DNA of 64,000 bases from an uncultured Candidatus Saccharibacteria bacterium. Its GTDB lineage: Bacteria > Patescibacteriota > Saccharimonadia > Saccharimonadales > Saccharimonadaceae. The stretch covers positions 19,619 to 83,618 of the forward strand of contig CALHGK010000009.1 of assembly GCA_938030095.1 (NCBI GenBank). Reading direction: 5' to 3'. The position numbers and the translations under genes were made by a program. This document shows positions 35,147 through 43,472 of this stretch, in pieces. Numbering within the stretch: the first letter of the stretch is position 1; every line of letters begins with the position of its first letter. Below the pieces are notes generated by a model. That model saw only the letters and a program-made list of their open reading frames with translations. It made no database searches and was not told the DNA's origin.

Positions 35147-35503
35147 ATGAAAAGCAGTATTCACCCACAAACCTACCGCCCTGTCGTATTTAGCGATGAT
35201 CAGGCGGGCTTTGCGTTTTTGACGCAGTCGACGGTCGCGACCGACGACACTATCACCTGGGAGGATGGCAACGAGTATCCGCTCGTCAAGGTCCATATCT
35301 CCAGCAAGTCTCACCCATTCTTCACTGGTGAGGAGAAAATTATCGACACCGAGGGTCGGGTCGACCGCTTCGAGGCACGCCGCAAAGCCGCCGAGGCGCG
35401 CCGCGCCGCTCTGGCCAACAAAGCCAAGAAGCAAAACGCCAAAAAGGCCGCCAAAGCCGCTCAAGCAAGCGCTGGCAAAGAGGACTTTGCCAAGGCCGCG
35501 TAA
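35147..35503 (+). CDS. rpmE: 50S ribosomal protein L31, cysteine-free (type B)
   Basis: A 118-residue L31. The first 75 residues match the family (MKSSIHPQTYRPVVF, then ISSKSHPFFTGEEKI and GRVDRFEAR). The zinc CxxC pair of type A is absent. A Lys/Ala-rich tail of about 40 residues (ARRAALANKAKKQNAKKAAK) extends the C-terminus. The start is fixed by the promoter: the -10 box ends 9 bases before the ATG. A terminator follows at 35528-35553. It is a single-gene unit between accessory genes. Confidence 0.93.
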   Translation: MKSSIHPQTYRPVVFSDDQAGFAFLTQSTVATDDTITWEDGNEYPLVKVHISSKSHPFFTGEEKIIDTEGRVDRFEARRKAAEARRAALANKAKKQNAKKAAKAAQASAGKEDFAKAA

Positions 35504-35527
35504 CAACCTATACGCAGGCTCAGACTG

Positions 35528-35561
35528 CAGCACCTTCCCTCATGAAGGTGCTGTTTATTTT
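35528..35561 (+). terminator. Terminator of rpmE
   Basis: CAGCACCTTC pairs with GAAGGTGCTG around CCTCAT, followed by TTTATTTT. Confidence 0.82.
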
Positions 35562-35698
35562 GCCCTTCCTCTGTCGTCAGCAAACAACAAGCAAAAGCCA
35601 AGCGCTCCAAACTGATCCTCCACACATCAAACACCTACTCATCCGTCTGCATAAATATTACGATGACATAGTAGACACAAAACGCAGCTTACGCATAA

Positions 35699-36631
35699 TC
35701 AATGACGACGCTTCTTCACAGGATACCGGTGCGGCAAGCGTAGAGAACTTAAGTTAGGCTCTAGGTTTTCCCAAGGATCTGCCAATTCATCAAACCCTCC
35801 AATAACTCTTGGAGGCCTATCATAATCACTCCCAAATATACTGCTACCACCCAAAGCACAAGCACCAACTTTTTGCACAGACTCCCGAGTATTTCTTCGG
35901 TCAATTTCCTGCTTCTGCTCCTCCGTCCAGCCATAAACATCAAGAGTTTTGTTTGCTCTTGCAAAAACAAGCTGTATCATCTCTCCTACGGTCGGCTCCA
36001 AACCTAACTGCTCCAAACATTGCGAGTAATAATTCATAAACATTGCTTGGATAGCATCATTCTGCTCACGAGAAAAAGGCTTTCCATCACGAGACAATTC
36101 GATAGCTTCTTGCAAATACGCTTGGTCTGCCTCGCCTATCGTTGCACCCAAGGCTTGCACATGTCTTGCCGTACGACGAATATAGCTCTCTGCTTGCTGG
36201 GGTTTCCTGGGCTCACTCTGGGTTGTCATATCTACAAGTGGTTGGCTCAGCGCTTGGTCTGGCAACATAATTCCAGCAATTTTATCTGGCTGCACATGGC
36301 TCACCCTTATCTCGTCCAAAAAGCCGCCATAGTCGCCCGTTGGGCGTTTATGCCTTGTATCAATTGCAAGGCTAATCCCATTCTGAAGGGTGTAGGTACA
36401 AAACGAATTAGCTGGTCTATCAGCCAACCACGCAGCGACAGGTGCAACAGACAAACACACACAATGATCTTGCTGGTTATCAGCAGGCTCTAAGCCGTAC
36501 TGGAGGATCGATTCGAGCCCGGCAAAGTCATAGCCACGCAGGGCATGCCATGATATCTCGTGAGTACGTATTATCTCTTGAGATGGTTTTTGCTGTAGCT
36601 GCTCGTGTTTATTGCTAATCTTCTCTGTCAT
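35699..36631 (-). CDS. Possible ADP-ribosyltransferase-fold protein
   Basis: A 310-residue soluble protein, unrecognised at family level. Residues about 25-130 hold a pattern common in ART-like proteins: ISWHALRGYDFAGLESILQY, GLEP, CVCLSVAPVAAWLAD, ISLAIDTRH and DEIRVSHVQPDKIAGI, which would place a His/Arg near the front and an acidic DEI segment later. The second half is helical. The ATG at 36631 is used; an in-frame TTG at 36661 is possible, and neither has a ribosome site. The ART reading is inference from pattern only. Confidence 0.6.
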   Translation of the reverse strand: MTEKISNKHEQLQQKPSQEIIRTHEISWHALRGYDFAGLESILQYGLEPADNQQDHCVCLSVAPVAAWLADRPANSFCTYTLQNGISLAIDTRHKRPTGDYGGFLDEIRVSHVQPDKIAGIMLPDQALSQPLVDMTTQSEPRKPQQAESYIRRTARHVQALGATIGEADQAYLQEAIELSRDGKPFSREQNDAIQAMFMNYYSQCLEQLGLEPTVGEMIQLVFARANKTLDVYGWTEEQKQEIDRRNTRESVQKVGACALGGSSIFGSDYDRPPRVIGGFDELADPWENLEPNLSSLRLPHRYPVKKRRH

Positions 36632-36807
36632 ATCGCTAAAGTTCCGCTTGAGTTGACTCAATATACTAGCTAATGTACTCTCTCTCTCTCTCTTGATTTG
36701 TCAATGTATTATGAAATGTTCTTCTCTATAGGCAAGTTTCTAAAACTGATGGGAGATCAGAAGCCAAAAGTAATACACTTAAGTGGTCTGACGGCCACTT
36801 CTCGTGG

Positions 36808-36813
36808 TATAAT
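36808..36813 (+). promoter_or_regulatory. -10 box of prfA (predicted leaderless)
   Basis: TATAAT followed by 9 bases and the prfA ATG; no ribosome site. Confidence 0.6.
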
Positions 36814-36822
36814 CACTACTAT

Positions 36823-37893
36823 ATGCCCAAAATTTCTCTCGATATCGCTGCCCTGACGGCTGAGCGCGCTGCGTTGGAGCAGTTTCTTGCTCAGCCCGAT
36901 GCGTATAGTGCACCCGATTTTACTGCTAAGAATAAGCGCTTTGCGGAGCTTGAGACAATCATTGCTACCGCCACCAAGCGCGCTACCGTGGAGCAGCAGC
37001 TAGCTGAGGCGCGTCAGCTCGCTCAGGGCAACGATGAGCTCGCCGAGCTTGCCAAGCTCGAGATCCCCGAAGACGAAGCCACTATTGCCCAGCTAGACGA
37101 CGAACTCTTCATTCTCCTCACCCCCAAAGACCCCAATGACGAGAAGAATATCATCATGGAGATCCGGGCTGGCGCGGGTGGCGACGAAGCCTCGCTCTTT
37201 GCGGCCGAGCTCTACCGCATGTATCTGCGCTGGTGTGAGGCGCATGGTTACCGCACTGAGCTGCTGAGCGAGTCCGCCAACGACTCTGGTGGGTACAAAG
37301 AAGTCATCTTCAAGATTTCGGGCGATGCACCATATGCCAAGCTCAAGTTCGAGGGCGGTGTACACCGCGTCCAGCGCGTGCCCGTTACCGAGAGCCAAGG
37401 GCGCATCCACACCAGCACCGCCACAGTAGCAGTCTTGCCCGAGGCAGAAGAGACAGACATTACCATCAATCCCAATGACCTTCGCATCGACATCTACCGC
37501 TCAAGCGGCCACGGCGGGCAGAGCGTCAATACAACCGACTCGGCCGTGCGCATCACCCACCTCCCCACTGGCATGATCGTCACCAACCAAGACGAAAAAT
37601 CGCAGATCAAAAACCGCGAGAAAGCTATGAGTGTCCTACGCTCGCGCCTCCTCCAGCACAAGATTGATGAAGAAAATGCCAAGCTTACCGCCGAACGCCG
37701 CGCTCTGGTGGGCACCGGCGACCGCAGCGAGAAGATCCGCACCTACAACTTCCCTCAAGACCGCATCACCGACCACCGCATCCGCTATAGCCGCAGCAAC
37801 ATCCCCGCTGCCCTCGGTGGCGACATCGACGACATTATCGAGCGCCTCCAAAGCTACGAACGCGAGCTAAAGGCTCAAGGGGCGGAGCAGTAA
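36823..37893 (+). CDS. prfA: Peptide chain release factor 1
   Basis: RF1 ends translation at UAA and UAG. The 356 residues include the recognition domain (HRVQRVPVTESQGRIHTS with the PVT tripeptide corresponding to PxT) and the catalytic GGQ in SSGHGGQSVNTTDSAV. Length is normal. The glutamine of GGQ is the target of PrmC, whose gene is at 52134. The gene has a leaderless-type promoter and no neighbour in the same operon. Confidence 0.98.
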   Translation: MPKISLDIAALTAERAALEQFLAQPDAYSAPDFTAKNKRFAELETIIATATKRATVEQQLAEARQLAQGNDELAELAKLEIPEDEATIAQLDDELFILLTPKDPNDEKNIIMEIRAGAGGDEASLFAAELYRMYLRWCEAHGYRTELLSESANDSGGYKEVIFKISGDAPYAKLKFEGGVHRVQRVPVTESQGRIHTSTATVAVLPEAEETDITINPNDLRIDIYRSSGHGGQSVNTTDSAVRITHLPTGMIVTNQDEKSQIKNREKAMSVLRSRLLQHKIDEENAKLTAERRALVGTGDRSEKIRTYNFPQDRITDHRIRYSRSNIPAALGGDIDDIIERLQSYERELKAQGAEQ

Positions 37894-37965
37894 CAACCAA
37901 ACTCATTTGTCATAAGCATAACAATAATATAATTAAACCGAGCCCATTGAGACTTCAGAGCAGCC

Positions 37966-38526
37966 TTACTTCCCTAGTGGCTGCAGTGTCGTTGCCGCTA
38001 ATTCATTATCCAATGCACATATATCTGCCGGTTTAGCTAAGCGACGAATTTGTAGCTGTTCGTATTTCGCCCGCAATGCTTTTTGCGCCGCAGTGTGTGC
38101 ATCATCAGAAGAGACCTGCGCCTCGTAAGCAATACGCGCTTGTGTATATGCTTCTTCATCAGGATAAATAACAAGAAGCGCATCATTATCATGGTGTGCA
38201 TTATATGCTGAGTCAATTATCGTATATTCACGCCGTTCGTGATGGTTACCCGCCAGTGCCAACTGCTGCACAATAATTGTTCGCACTACATAAGCTAACC
38301 GCTCATCAATACTCTCTTTGACGGCAACGACCTTGGTGCGCTTCTCTGCCTCGTCGCAAGATTCTAATACTAGCAATCGCGCCTGCGCACCCTCACGGTG
38401 TTCGGCATCATGCCATACAGCATCACTATATTGATCAAAGACCTTATTGATCAACATTTCCAAATGCGCTGCTGGTGTATCGCCCTCTTGATGGCTCTCT
38501 CTCTCTGGAATATTGTTATAATTCAT
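37966..38526 (-). CDS. Soluble protein, unknown function
   Basis: A 186-residue acidic protein, probably helical, with no known motif. Notable segments are HLEMLINKVFDQYSDAVWHD and DSAYNAHHDNDALLVIYPDE. AAGGAG lies 6 bases before the ATG. The gene follows the HELYH protein (38537-39280) by 10 bases on the same strand, so they form an operon and may act together. Confidence 0.7.
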   Translation of the reverse strand: MNYNNIPERESHQEGDTPAAHLEMLINKVFDQYSDAVWHDAEHREGAQARLLVLESCDEAEKRTKVVAVKESIDERLAYVVRTIIVQQLALAGNHHERREYTIIDSAYNAHHDNDALLVIYPDEEAYTQARIAYEAQVSSDDAHTAAQKALRAKYEQLQIRRLAKPADICALDNELAATTLQPLGK

Positions 38527-38536
38527 CTTATTCTCC

Positions 38537-39280
38537 TTAGCTAACGGCTTTATGATACTGCTGAGCCCACACAGCCGGCGCTGCCCCTTGCTTGCGTCGA
38601 AAGCACCGACCTACGCGACGAGCCTGCCGCTCCTCTCCATTGCACACATTACCCGCTGCAGCAAGGATGATACCACCGCCTGCGAGCATCACACCATATA
38701 AGCCAAGCGTTGCGACTGTCTCGAGCGGTACCGCCTGCTCAGCCCCCGCAGCCATCTCTTGAGCGACCATAGTTCCGACTGCTCCTGCTGCAATAGCCCA
38801 GCGATGGTGCTGCGCCCACTGCATTGCATGCGTGCCAAGGTTATAATACGGCGAATCAAGTGGCGATGGCGCACCCACAAGGCGTTTACCCGCATGATAT
38901 AACTCATGAGCTACAATCTCCGTCATTTTCTCTGGTGCGGTATTGTATCGCACCGCAATAGCTGCTCCATCCTGCAGAGGTGTTGTATACCCATGAAGAC
39001 CGGGCGCAAGGTGCGCGCTGTCTTGGGGTTGAGCAATCACTATGCTCACATCATCCCACCGATCGGCCGGCACTCCAGCAGCTGTAGCCGCTTCGTGTAC
39101 TACTGCCGGAGCATAATCCACCACTGCGTCAGGAGGCAGCTGCCTGCCGAGCCCCATCTCGAACGACACCGGCACTGCTTGTGCTGGTACCACAATACCA
39201 TCAGCCCGATACCGCGCACCATACGTCCAGCCCATAATCCCGTCTGTATAGCTATCCAGCGCCTTGTGCTTTTCTGCCAT
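38537..39280 (-). CDS. Putative zinc metallopeptidase with membrane segments
   Basis: A 247-residue protein with the motif VAHELYHAGKR, a full HExxH zinc signature (about residues 119-123). The part before it has a metzincin-like strand (AAIAVRYNTAPEKMTEIVAH). After it come two hydrophobic segments (about 160-180 and 190-215) and a basic, cysteine-containing end. The third metal ligand is not certain. The start is predicted leaderless: TATACT ends 8 bases before the ATG. Substrate unknown. Confidence 0.7.
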   Translation of the reverse strand: MAEKHKALDSYTDGIMGWTYGARYRADGIVVPAQAVPVSFEMGLGRQLPPDAVVDYAPAVVHEAATAAGVPADRWDDVSIVIAQPQDSAHLAPGLHGYTTPLQDGAAIAVRYNTAPEKMTEIVAHELYHAGKRLVGAPSPLDSPYYNLGTHAMQWAQHHRWAIAAGAVGTMVAQEMAAGAEQAVPLETVATLGLYGVMLAGGGIILAAAGNVCNGEERQARRVGRCFRRKQGAAPAVWAQQYHKAVS

Positions 39281-39378
39281 ATTATGGCAGTATACCGCAT
39301 TTATCCATTATTTGCCACACTCTACCCTGTCTGTTATAACGTGTAGTATTCATTAACTTTAGATCATTATGGAGTAGT

Positions 39379-39849
39379 ATGACATACGATTATTCCTCCA
39401 GTTATTCTTCAGCCCCACCATACACGACGGTGGCCAGCAGCCCCCTCGACCCACTAGTGTGGGTGATGGTTATTATTATGCTCATCCTGAGCTTTGCCGT
39501 GATGGCCGTCGTGCTTGCCTCGATGTGGCGAATATTCACCAAAGCTGGCAAGCCAGGCTGGGCTGCCCTTATCCCTATCTACAATACCGTTGTGCTCATG
39601 CAGATCATCGGTCGGCCTGAGTGGTGGGTGTTGCTGTTGTTTGTACCTTTCGTCAACCTGTATGTCGCTGTTGTGTCGACGCTCGAGCTGGCGAAGTCCT
39701 TTGGCAAATCAACTGGCTTTGGCGTGCTGATGCTATTCTTCCCAGTTATTGCATACCCAATGCTCGGCTTTGGCTCTAGCCAGTATCTTGGGCCGGTTGC
39801 ACCTCAGCCTGCACCATACTATCCACCACAGCAGCCACCGCAGGCCTAA
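39379..39849 (+). CDS. DUF5684-type membrane protein
   Basis: A 156-residue protein with three to four membrane helices and the family stretch FTKAGKPGWAALIPIYNTVV near 55, then KSFGKSTGFGVLMLFFPVIA. The tail is Pro/Gln/Tyr-rich (APQPAPYYPPQQPPQA). Such proteins were once annotated as signal-peptidase-like, but no catalytic Ser/Lys is visible and the function is unknown. GGAG lies 4 bases before the ATG. It is monocistronic with a strong terminator. Confidence 0.85.
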   Translation: MTYDYSSSYSSAPPYTTVASSPLDPLVWVMVIIMLILSFAVMAVVLASMWRIFTKAGKPGWAALIPIYNTVVLMQIIGRPEWWVLLLFVPFVNLYVAVVSTLELAKSFGKSTGFGVLMLFFPVIAYPMLGFGSSQYLGPVAPQPAPYYPPQQPPQA

Positions 39850-39870
39850 AGCCCCAACACATCACTAAGC

Positions 39871-39901
39871 AAAAGAGCCAGCATAACACTGGCTCTTTTT
39901 T
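39871..39901 (+). terminator. Terminator of the DUF5684 gene
   Basis: AAAAGAGCCAG pairs with CTGGCTCTTTT around 7 bases, with a final run of six T. Confidence 0.88.
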
Positions 39902-39926
39902 GTGACCTCTGTTTATTGTACGAAAT

Positions 39927-39955
39927 TTGCAGTGAAAGCAAATCGTTGTTACAAT
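39927..39955 (+). promoter_or_regulatory. Promoter of the micro-peptide pair
   Basis: TTGCAG, 17 bases, TACAAT, about 25 bases before the first micro-peptide ATG, leaving room for a real leader. Confidence 0.6.
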
Positions 39956-39980
39956 ACAAGTAGAAAGGAGGAAATATACT

Positions 39981-40061
39981 ATGCCAACAGGCAAACCAAT
40001 TCAGTACGACTGGGGCTGGTGGGATCTACCCGAGTGGCCTCTAGTCAAGTGGCCTCGATAG
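39981..40061 (+). CDS. Trp-rich micro-peptide (26 residues)
   Basis: The ATG is preceded by AAAGGAGG, a near-perfect ribosome site, in a genome where many genes have none. The peptide ends DLPEWPLVKWPR and has five Trp and five Pro in 26 residues, with alternating W and P. It is too short for a folded domain. It has a clear promoter upstream. It could be a secreted or membrane-active peptide, or a leader peptide for the next ORF. The family is unknown. Confidence 0.5.
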   Translation: MPTGKPIQYDWGWWDLPEWPLVKWPR

Positions 40062-40168
40062 CACGATGAGGAAAACCCTGTGTGTGCTACACCCTTATTG
40101 GGCTACATACCTCTAAGAGGGGGAGCTACAACCATATAGTAGAAACCACACAACACAAGGAGACAAGG

Positions 40169-40306
40169 ATGGGCAAGTATAATCGTTGGTGTTACGCTAA
40201 TCCAGTACAATACTGGCACATGCGTCACGATGTTTCTTGCCTGGCTACAATCAGCTACACCAGAGTGTGTAGTTATTTTTTGGTTCATCCTATAGCGTAT
40301 AGATAA
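40169..40306 (+). CDS. Small aromatic/Cys-containing peptide (45 residues)
   Basis: AAGGAGACAAGG stands directly before the ATG. The peptide (MGKYNRWCYANPVQYWHMRH, then a Cys-containing Ser/Thr/Tyr-rich part) has three cysteines and many aromatics. It lies 107 bases after the Trp-rich micro-peptide on the same strand, with no terminator between them, so both may be on one transcript. Function unknown; the pair could also be a decayed locus. Confidence 0.42.
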   Translation: MGKYNRWCYANPVQYWHMRHDVSCLATISYTRVCSYFLVHPIAYR

Positions 40307-40346
40307 ATTTTTGAGCGCGCGTCTATACGAAGCGTCTCCTCAGGAA

Positions 40347-40376
40347 CAAAGCACCTCTTGGACGAGAGGTGCTTTG
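40347..40376 (-). terminator. Terminator after rplO
   Basis: CAAAGCACCTCT pairs perfectly with AGAGGTGCTTTG around 6 bases; it closes the second ribosomal unit. Confidence 0.75.
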
Positions 40377-40400
40377 TCGTTGTGTCGGCAAAAATGCTTC

Positions 40401-40880
40401 TTACGCGGCGTCCTCTGCCTCGGCTTGTTTGCGTGAGGTTTGGCGCGGCGTAGCGGTCTTTTCGAATGAGCCACCAGCTGCCTCAAGCGCAGCTACCACA
40501 CTCTTCGACGCACCTTGCGTCTGGAGCACGAGCTTGGCAGTCAGTTCACCACGAGTGATTACCTTCACGCTGTGAAATGGCGTCTCAATCAGCCCAGCTT
40601 CGTACAGCGCAAAGTTATCAACAGTGCCCGACAGGCTGTTGAGATGGTCGCTATACACCACCTGAGCAGGGGTGCGCAGGCTCTTAAAGCCACGTGCCTT
40701 TGGCACTGCTGTAGCAATACCATTCTGCCCACCCTGGAACATCGGGCGCAGCTTCTTACCAGTACGGGCGTTTTGCCCCTTGGTACCACGGCCAGCGGTC
40801 TTACCACCACCAGCAGCAATGCCACGACCAACGCGCTTGCGATCTTTATTGGCTGCAATGTGGAGTTCGTTGTATTTCAT
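40401..40880 (-). CDS. rplO: 50S ribosomal protein L15
   Basis: The 159 residues start with the Gly/Arg-rich rRNA-binding region (RKRVGRGIAAGGGKTAGRGT), followed by the globular domain and an acidic end. It is the last gene of the rplF-rplR-rpsE-rplO unit. rpmD (L30), usually between rpsE and rplO, is absent, and secY, which normally follows, is absent too; a terminator comes instead. Confidence 0.97.
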   Translation of the reverse strand: MKYNELHIAANKDRKRVGRGIAAGGGKTAGRGTKGQNARTGKKLRPMFQGGQNGIATAVPKARGFKSLRTPAQVVYSDHLNSLSGTVDNFALYEAGLIETPFHSVKVITRGELTAKLVLQTQGASKSVVAALEAAGGSFEKTATPRQTSRKQAEAEDAA

Positions 40881-41468
40881 CTACTTGCCCTCCTTTGCGG
40901 ATTGCTTCTTGGCACCAACCCACTGCTCACGCGGCACCATGCTGCGCAGGGCTTCTACCGTGGCATAGGCAATGTTTACCTTGTTGGTGCTGCCCAGACT
41001 CTTCGAGAGCAGGTTGCGGATGCCCGTCACACCAATGACGGCGCGCACCACACCACCGGCAATGATACCCGTACCAGGCGCAGCTGGCTTGATGAGCACA
41101 CGTGCACCACTGAGCTTCACTTCCATCTCGTGTGGGATGGTCTCATTCACCACCGGAATAACAACGAGGTGCTTCTTGGCTACTGAAGTTGCCTTGGCAA
41201 TGGCGGTCTGCACATCGGCACCCTTCGCCACACCAACACCAACCTTGTTCTTGCGGTTGCCCACCACCACCAGTGCTTTAAAGCGGAAGCGGCGGCCACC
41301 CTTAACGACGCGCGCCACGCGGTCGATGTTGACAACAACTTCTTCAAATTCCTTTGGCGTGTCATCACGCTGGTTGCGCCGGTCATCGCGGCGACCACCC
41401 CTGCCCCGACCACGCTGGTTGCGCCGGTCGTTCGGTCGAGGTGTAGTATTTGCAGGTCTGTCTGCCAT
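40881..41468 (-). CDS. rpsE: 30S ribosomal protein S5
   Basis: The 195 residues have an extra basic N-terminus of about 50 residues (RRNQRGRGRGGRRDDRRNQR), then the S5 double-stranded RNA-binding domain (RRFRFKALVVVGNRKNKVGV) and the C-terminal domain (APGTGIIAGGVVRAVIGV). It abuts rplO and starts 1 base after the rplR side, so it is coupled. The Arg/Gly extension is longer than in E. coli S5 (167 residues in all). Confidence 0.97.
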   Translation of the reverse strand: MADRPANTTPRPNDRRNQRGRGRGGRRDDRRNQRDDTPKEFEEVVVNIDRVARVVKGGRRFRFKALVVVGNRKNKVGVGVAKGADVQTAIAKATSVAKKHLVVIPVVNETIPHEMEVKLSGARVLIKPAAPGTGIIAGGVVRAVIGVTGIRNLLSKSLGSTNKVNIAYATVEALRSMVPREQWVGAKKQSAKEGK

Positions 41469-41469
41469 A

Positions 41470-41826
41470 CTAAAACTCCAATCCTTCCTTGCGGGCAGCG
41501 TCTGCCAGGGCGCTCAGGCGGCCAGCGTACTGGCGACCATTGCGATCAAAGACGACTGCACTTATCTTTGCTTTCTTGGCCTTCTTGGCAATATCCGTGC
41601 CCACCTTGGCGGCCCTCTCTGTCATGGTGCCGGTTGCTTTGGTACCAACAGTGGTGGCAGCAGCCAATGTTGCGTGAGCATCATCATCGATAAGCTGTGC
41701 GCTCACATGCAGGTTGCTAATCGTCACACTCAAGCGTGGGCGCTGAGCCGTGCCGTGCACACGAGCCCGAACGCGGCGCTTGCGCAGGTCACGATTCAGG
41801 AGTTTTTTTGCTAATGCGTGTGCCAT
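41470..41826 (-). CDS. rplR: 50S ribosomal protein L18
   Basis: L18 binds 5S rRNA in the central protuberance. The 118 residues contain RKRRVRARVHGTAQRPRLSV and the conserved VVFDRNGRQYAGRLSALADA near the end. Its ATG overlaps the rplF stop by one base (TAATG), so the two are translationally coupled. Confidence 0.97.
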   Translation of the reverse strand: MAHALAKKLLNRDLRKRRVRARVHGTAQRPRLSVTISNLHVSAQLIDDDAHATLAAATTVGTKATGTMTERAAKVGTDIAKKAKKAKISAVVFDRNGRQYAGRLSALADAARKEGLEF

Positions 41827-42368
41827 TATTTCTTACCTGCCTTCCCTGCTTTGCGCAAAATTTGCTCACCAACGTACATAATGCCCTTGCCCTTGTATGG
41901 CTCTGGCTTCTTGAGAGCGCGGATCTCGGCGGCGACTTGGCCGACCTTTTGCTTGTCGATACCCGTCACGACAATCACCATTCGCTCGTTCGTTACATTA
42001 ACTCCCTCTGGAGCTTTGTAGTGGACTTCGTGGCTAAAGCCCAGGCTCATCGTCAGCTCGTTGTTGCTCGACGAAACCCGAAAGCCCACACCTTTGACCT
42101 CGAGGCGCTTCTCGTACCCCTGGGTCACGCCAATCACCATGTTGTTGATGAGGGCGCGCATCAGCCCATGCTGGGCCCGAGCAGCCTTAGACTCATCCTT
42201 GGGATGAACCGTCACCTGTCCGTCCTCGACCTTCACCTCGACCGCTGGCGTAATGAACTGCGAGAGCTCACCTTTGGGGCCCTTGACGACCACATCACCA
42301 GAGTCAACCGTGATTGTCACACCCGATGGAATCGCCACCGGCAGTTTTCCGATTCGACTCAGACTCAT
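41826..42368 (-). CDS. rplF: 50S ribosomal protein L6
   Basis: The 180 residues have two L6 repeats and the C-terminal family end EPYKGKGIMYVGEQILRKAG. It is the first gene of the second ribosomal unit. Its own promoter lies at 42486-42515 with a leader of about 110 bases, and AAAGGTAAGCA precedes the ATG. In other bacteria rplF directly follows rpsH; here they are 2.85 kb apart. Confidence 0.97.
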   Translation of the reverse strand: MSLSRIGKLPVAIPSGVTITVDSGDVVVKGPKGELSQFITPAVEVKVEDGQVTVHPKDESKAARAQHGLMRALINNMVIGVTQGYEKRLEVKGVGFRVSSSNNELTMSLGFSHEVHYKAPEGVNVTNERMVIVVTGIDKQKVGQVAAEIRALKKPEPYKGKGIMYVGEQILRKAGKAGKK

Positions 42369-42485
42369 TGCTTACCTTTCGATTAGTAGCCAGCAAAATG
42401 TTTGTCTCGTGCTGCCGGCCGCTCTCCACAACGAACAACCAGAACGCAAAACTCCCGTTTCACTCGCAAAGTTAATATCTTGCTA

Positions 42486-42515
42486 ATTGTACCACAGATG
42501 GTGGGGAGGGTGCAA
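42486..42515 (-). promoter_or_regulatory. Promoter of rplF-rplR-rpsE-rplO
   Basis: On the minus strand TTGCAC, 18 bases, TACAAT, about 115 bases before rplF. It gives the detached half operon its own start. Confidence 0.6.
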
Positions 42516-42621
42516 GAGCGGAAGACGCTAGCGGTAGTCCGGACAAGAAACTATACCGAAGCTTGTGACCAATACTGACCAAGCTAGACGGTACTATATA
42601 GGTACTGCTGCAGAGTTATGA

Positions 42622-42795
42622 TTATTGCTGCGCACTGCTCCGGCGGCGGACATGCACTACCACTGCCGCTGCAATAATCGCGCCAACCACCATCAATCCC
42701 ACCAGCCCAGCGAATGCCCACAGCGGACTCCCTGGCTGCCACTGGCAATCGAGCCAGCCGATTATTTTATCACTACAGGCAAAGAATGTTAGCAT
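42622..42795 (-). CDS. Small single-helix membrane protein (57 residues)
   Basis: The ATG at 42795 is preceded by GGGGGA 5 bases upstream. The peptide has a short N-terminal part with two cysteines and four Trp in all (for example IIGWLDCQWQPGSPLW), one membrane helix (about 27-47) and a basic end (HVRRRSSAQQ), giving an N-out/C-in topology by charge. It lies in the accessory insertion inside the ribosomal operon and lacks a known family. Confidence 0.6.
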   Translation of the reverse strand: MLTFFACSDKIIGWLDCQWQPGSPLWAFAGLVGLMVVGAIIAAAVVVHVRRRSSAQQ

Positions 42796-42883
42796 AGCGT
42801 TCCCCCGTCGCGAGAATATGTCATCTGTGTTGTCATAAGCAACCTCCTTGTTGCATATTGGTTCTCTTCTTTATAGTATACAC

Positions 42884-43237
42884 CTACCTCCGGGCAGCAT
42901 CAAACTGCTCGGGCAGCAAAGCAGCACCACGCACCATCACTGCCCCAACCTTGTCTAGCGCGCAGTAGCTCGCGAGCTCCTCGCAACTCATCTGGGCGAT
43001 TGGCATATGTGCTATTGGGTCAACCGCATCATCGTAGTGCATTCGACTCCGCAGCGGCAGAGCAATCGGCAGTGTCATAAGCGGTGTCGGCCACCTAAGG
43101 TCGGCGCACTGCAGATCATGCGTATTCAGCAGCTCCACAGCCCGCTGGCTTGCACGATACCACAGCGCGTCGGTCAACTGGTCTTCATATGGCGTTACTT
43201 CGCAGGATGATAATGGTGATACTTCGTATGATGGCAT
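42884..43237 (-). CDS. Small soluble protein, unknown function
   Basis: A 117-residue protein in the insertion between rpsH and rplF. It contains five cysteines spread over the chain, the segments DALWYRASQRAVELLNTHDL and IAQMSCEELASYCALDKVGA, and no membrane helix. The start has no ribosome site; TATAGA ends 5 bases before the ATG, hinting at a leaderless message. The family is not recognised. Confidence 0.6.
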   Translation of the reverse strand: MPSYEVSPLSSCEVTPYEDQLTDALWYRASQRAVELLNTHDLQCADLRWPTPLMTLPIALPLRSRMHYDDAVDPIAHMPIAQMSCEELASYCALDKVGAVMVRGAALLPEQFDAARR

Positions 43238-43472
43238 GACGTTCTATAACTTATAAGATACTTCGCTTCGTTTTTTGCTTTCGTTCTGAGTGCTTGCGCA
43301 TTAGTACGTGGTATTTTTGATAAAAAAGCAAGGCTGGGACACCGAAAACTTATAGTCGTCCCATATACACTCTCCGGCTTTTCCTTATCGTCATTCTATA
43401 AGCTACAGAGCTCAGCAAGCTACAACACGAAAACATCAGAGTTCTTAGCGAACTCTTGCTACACTTACTACA

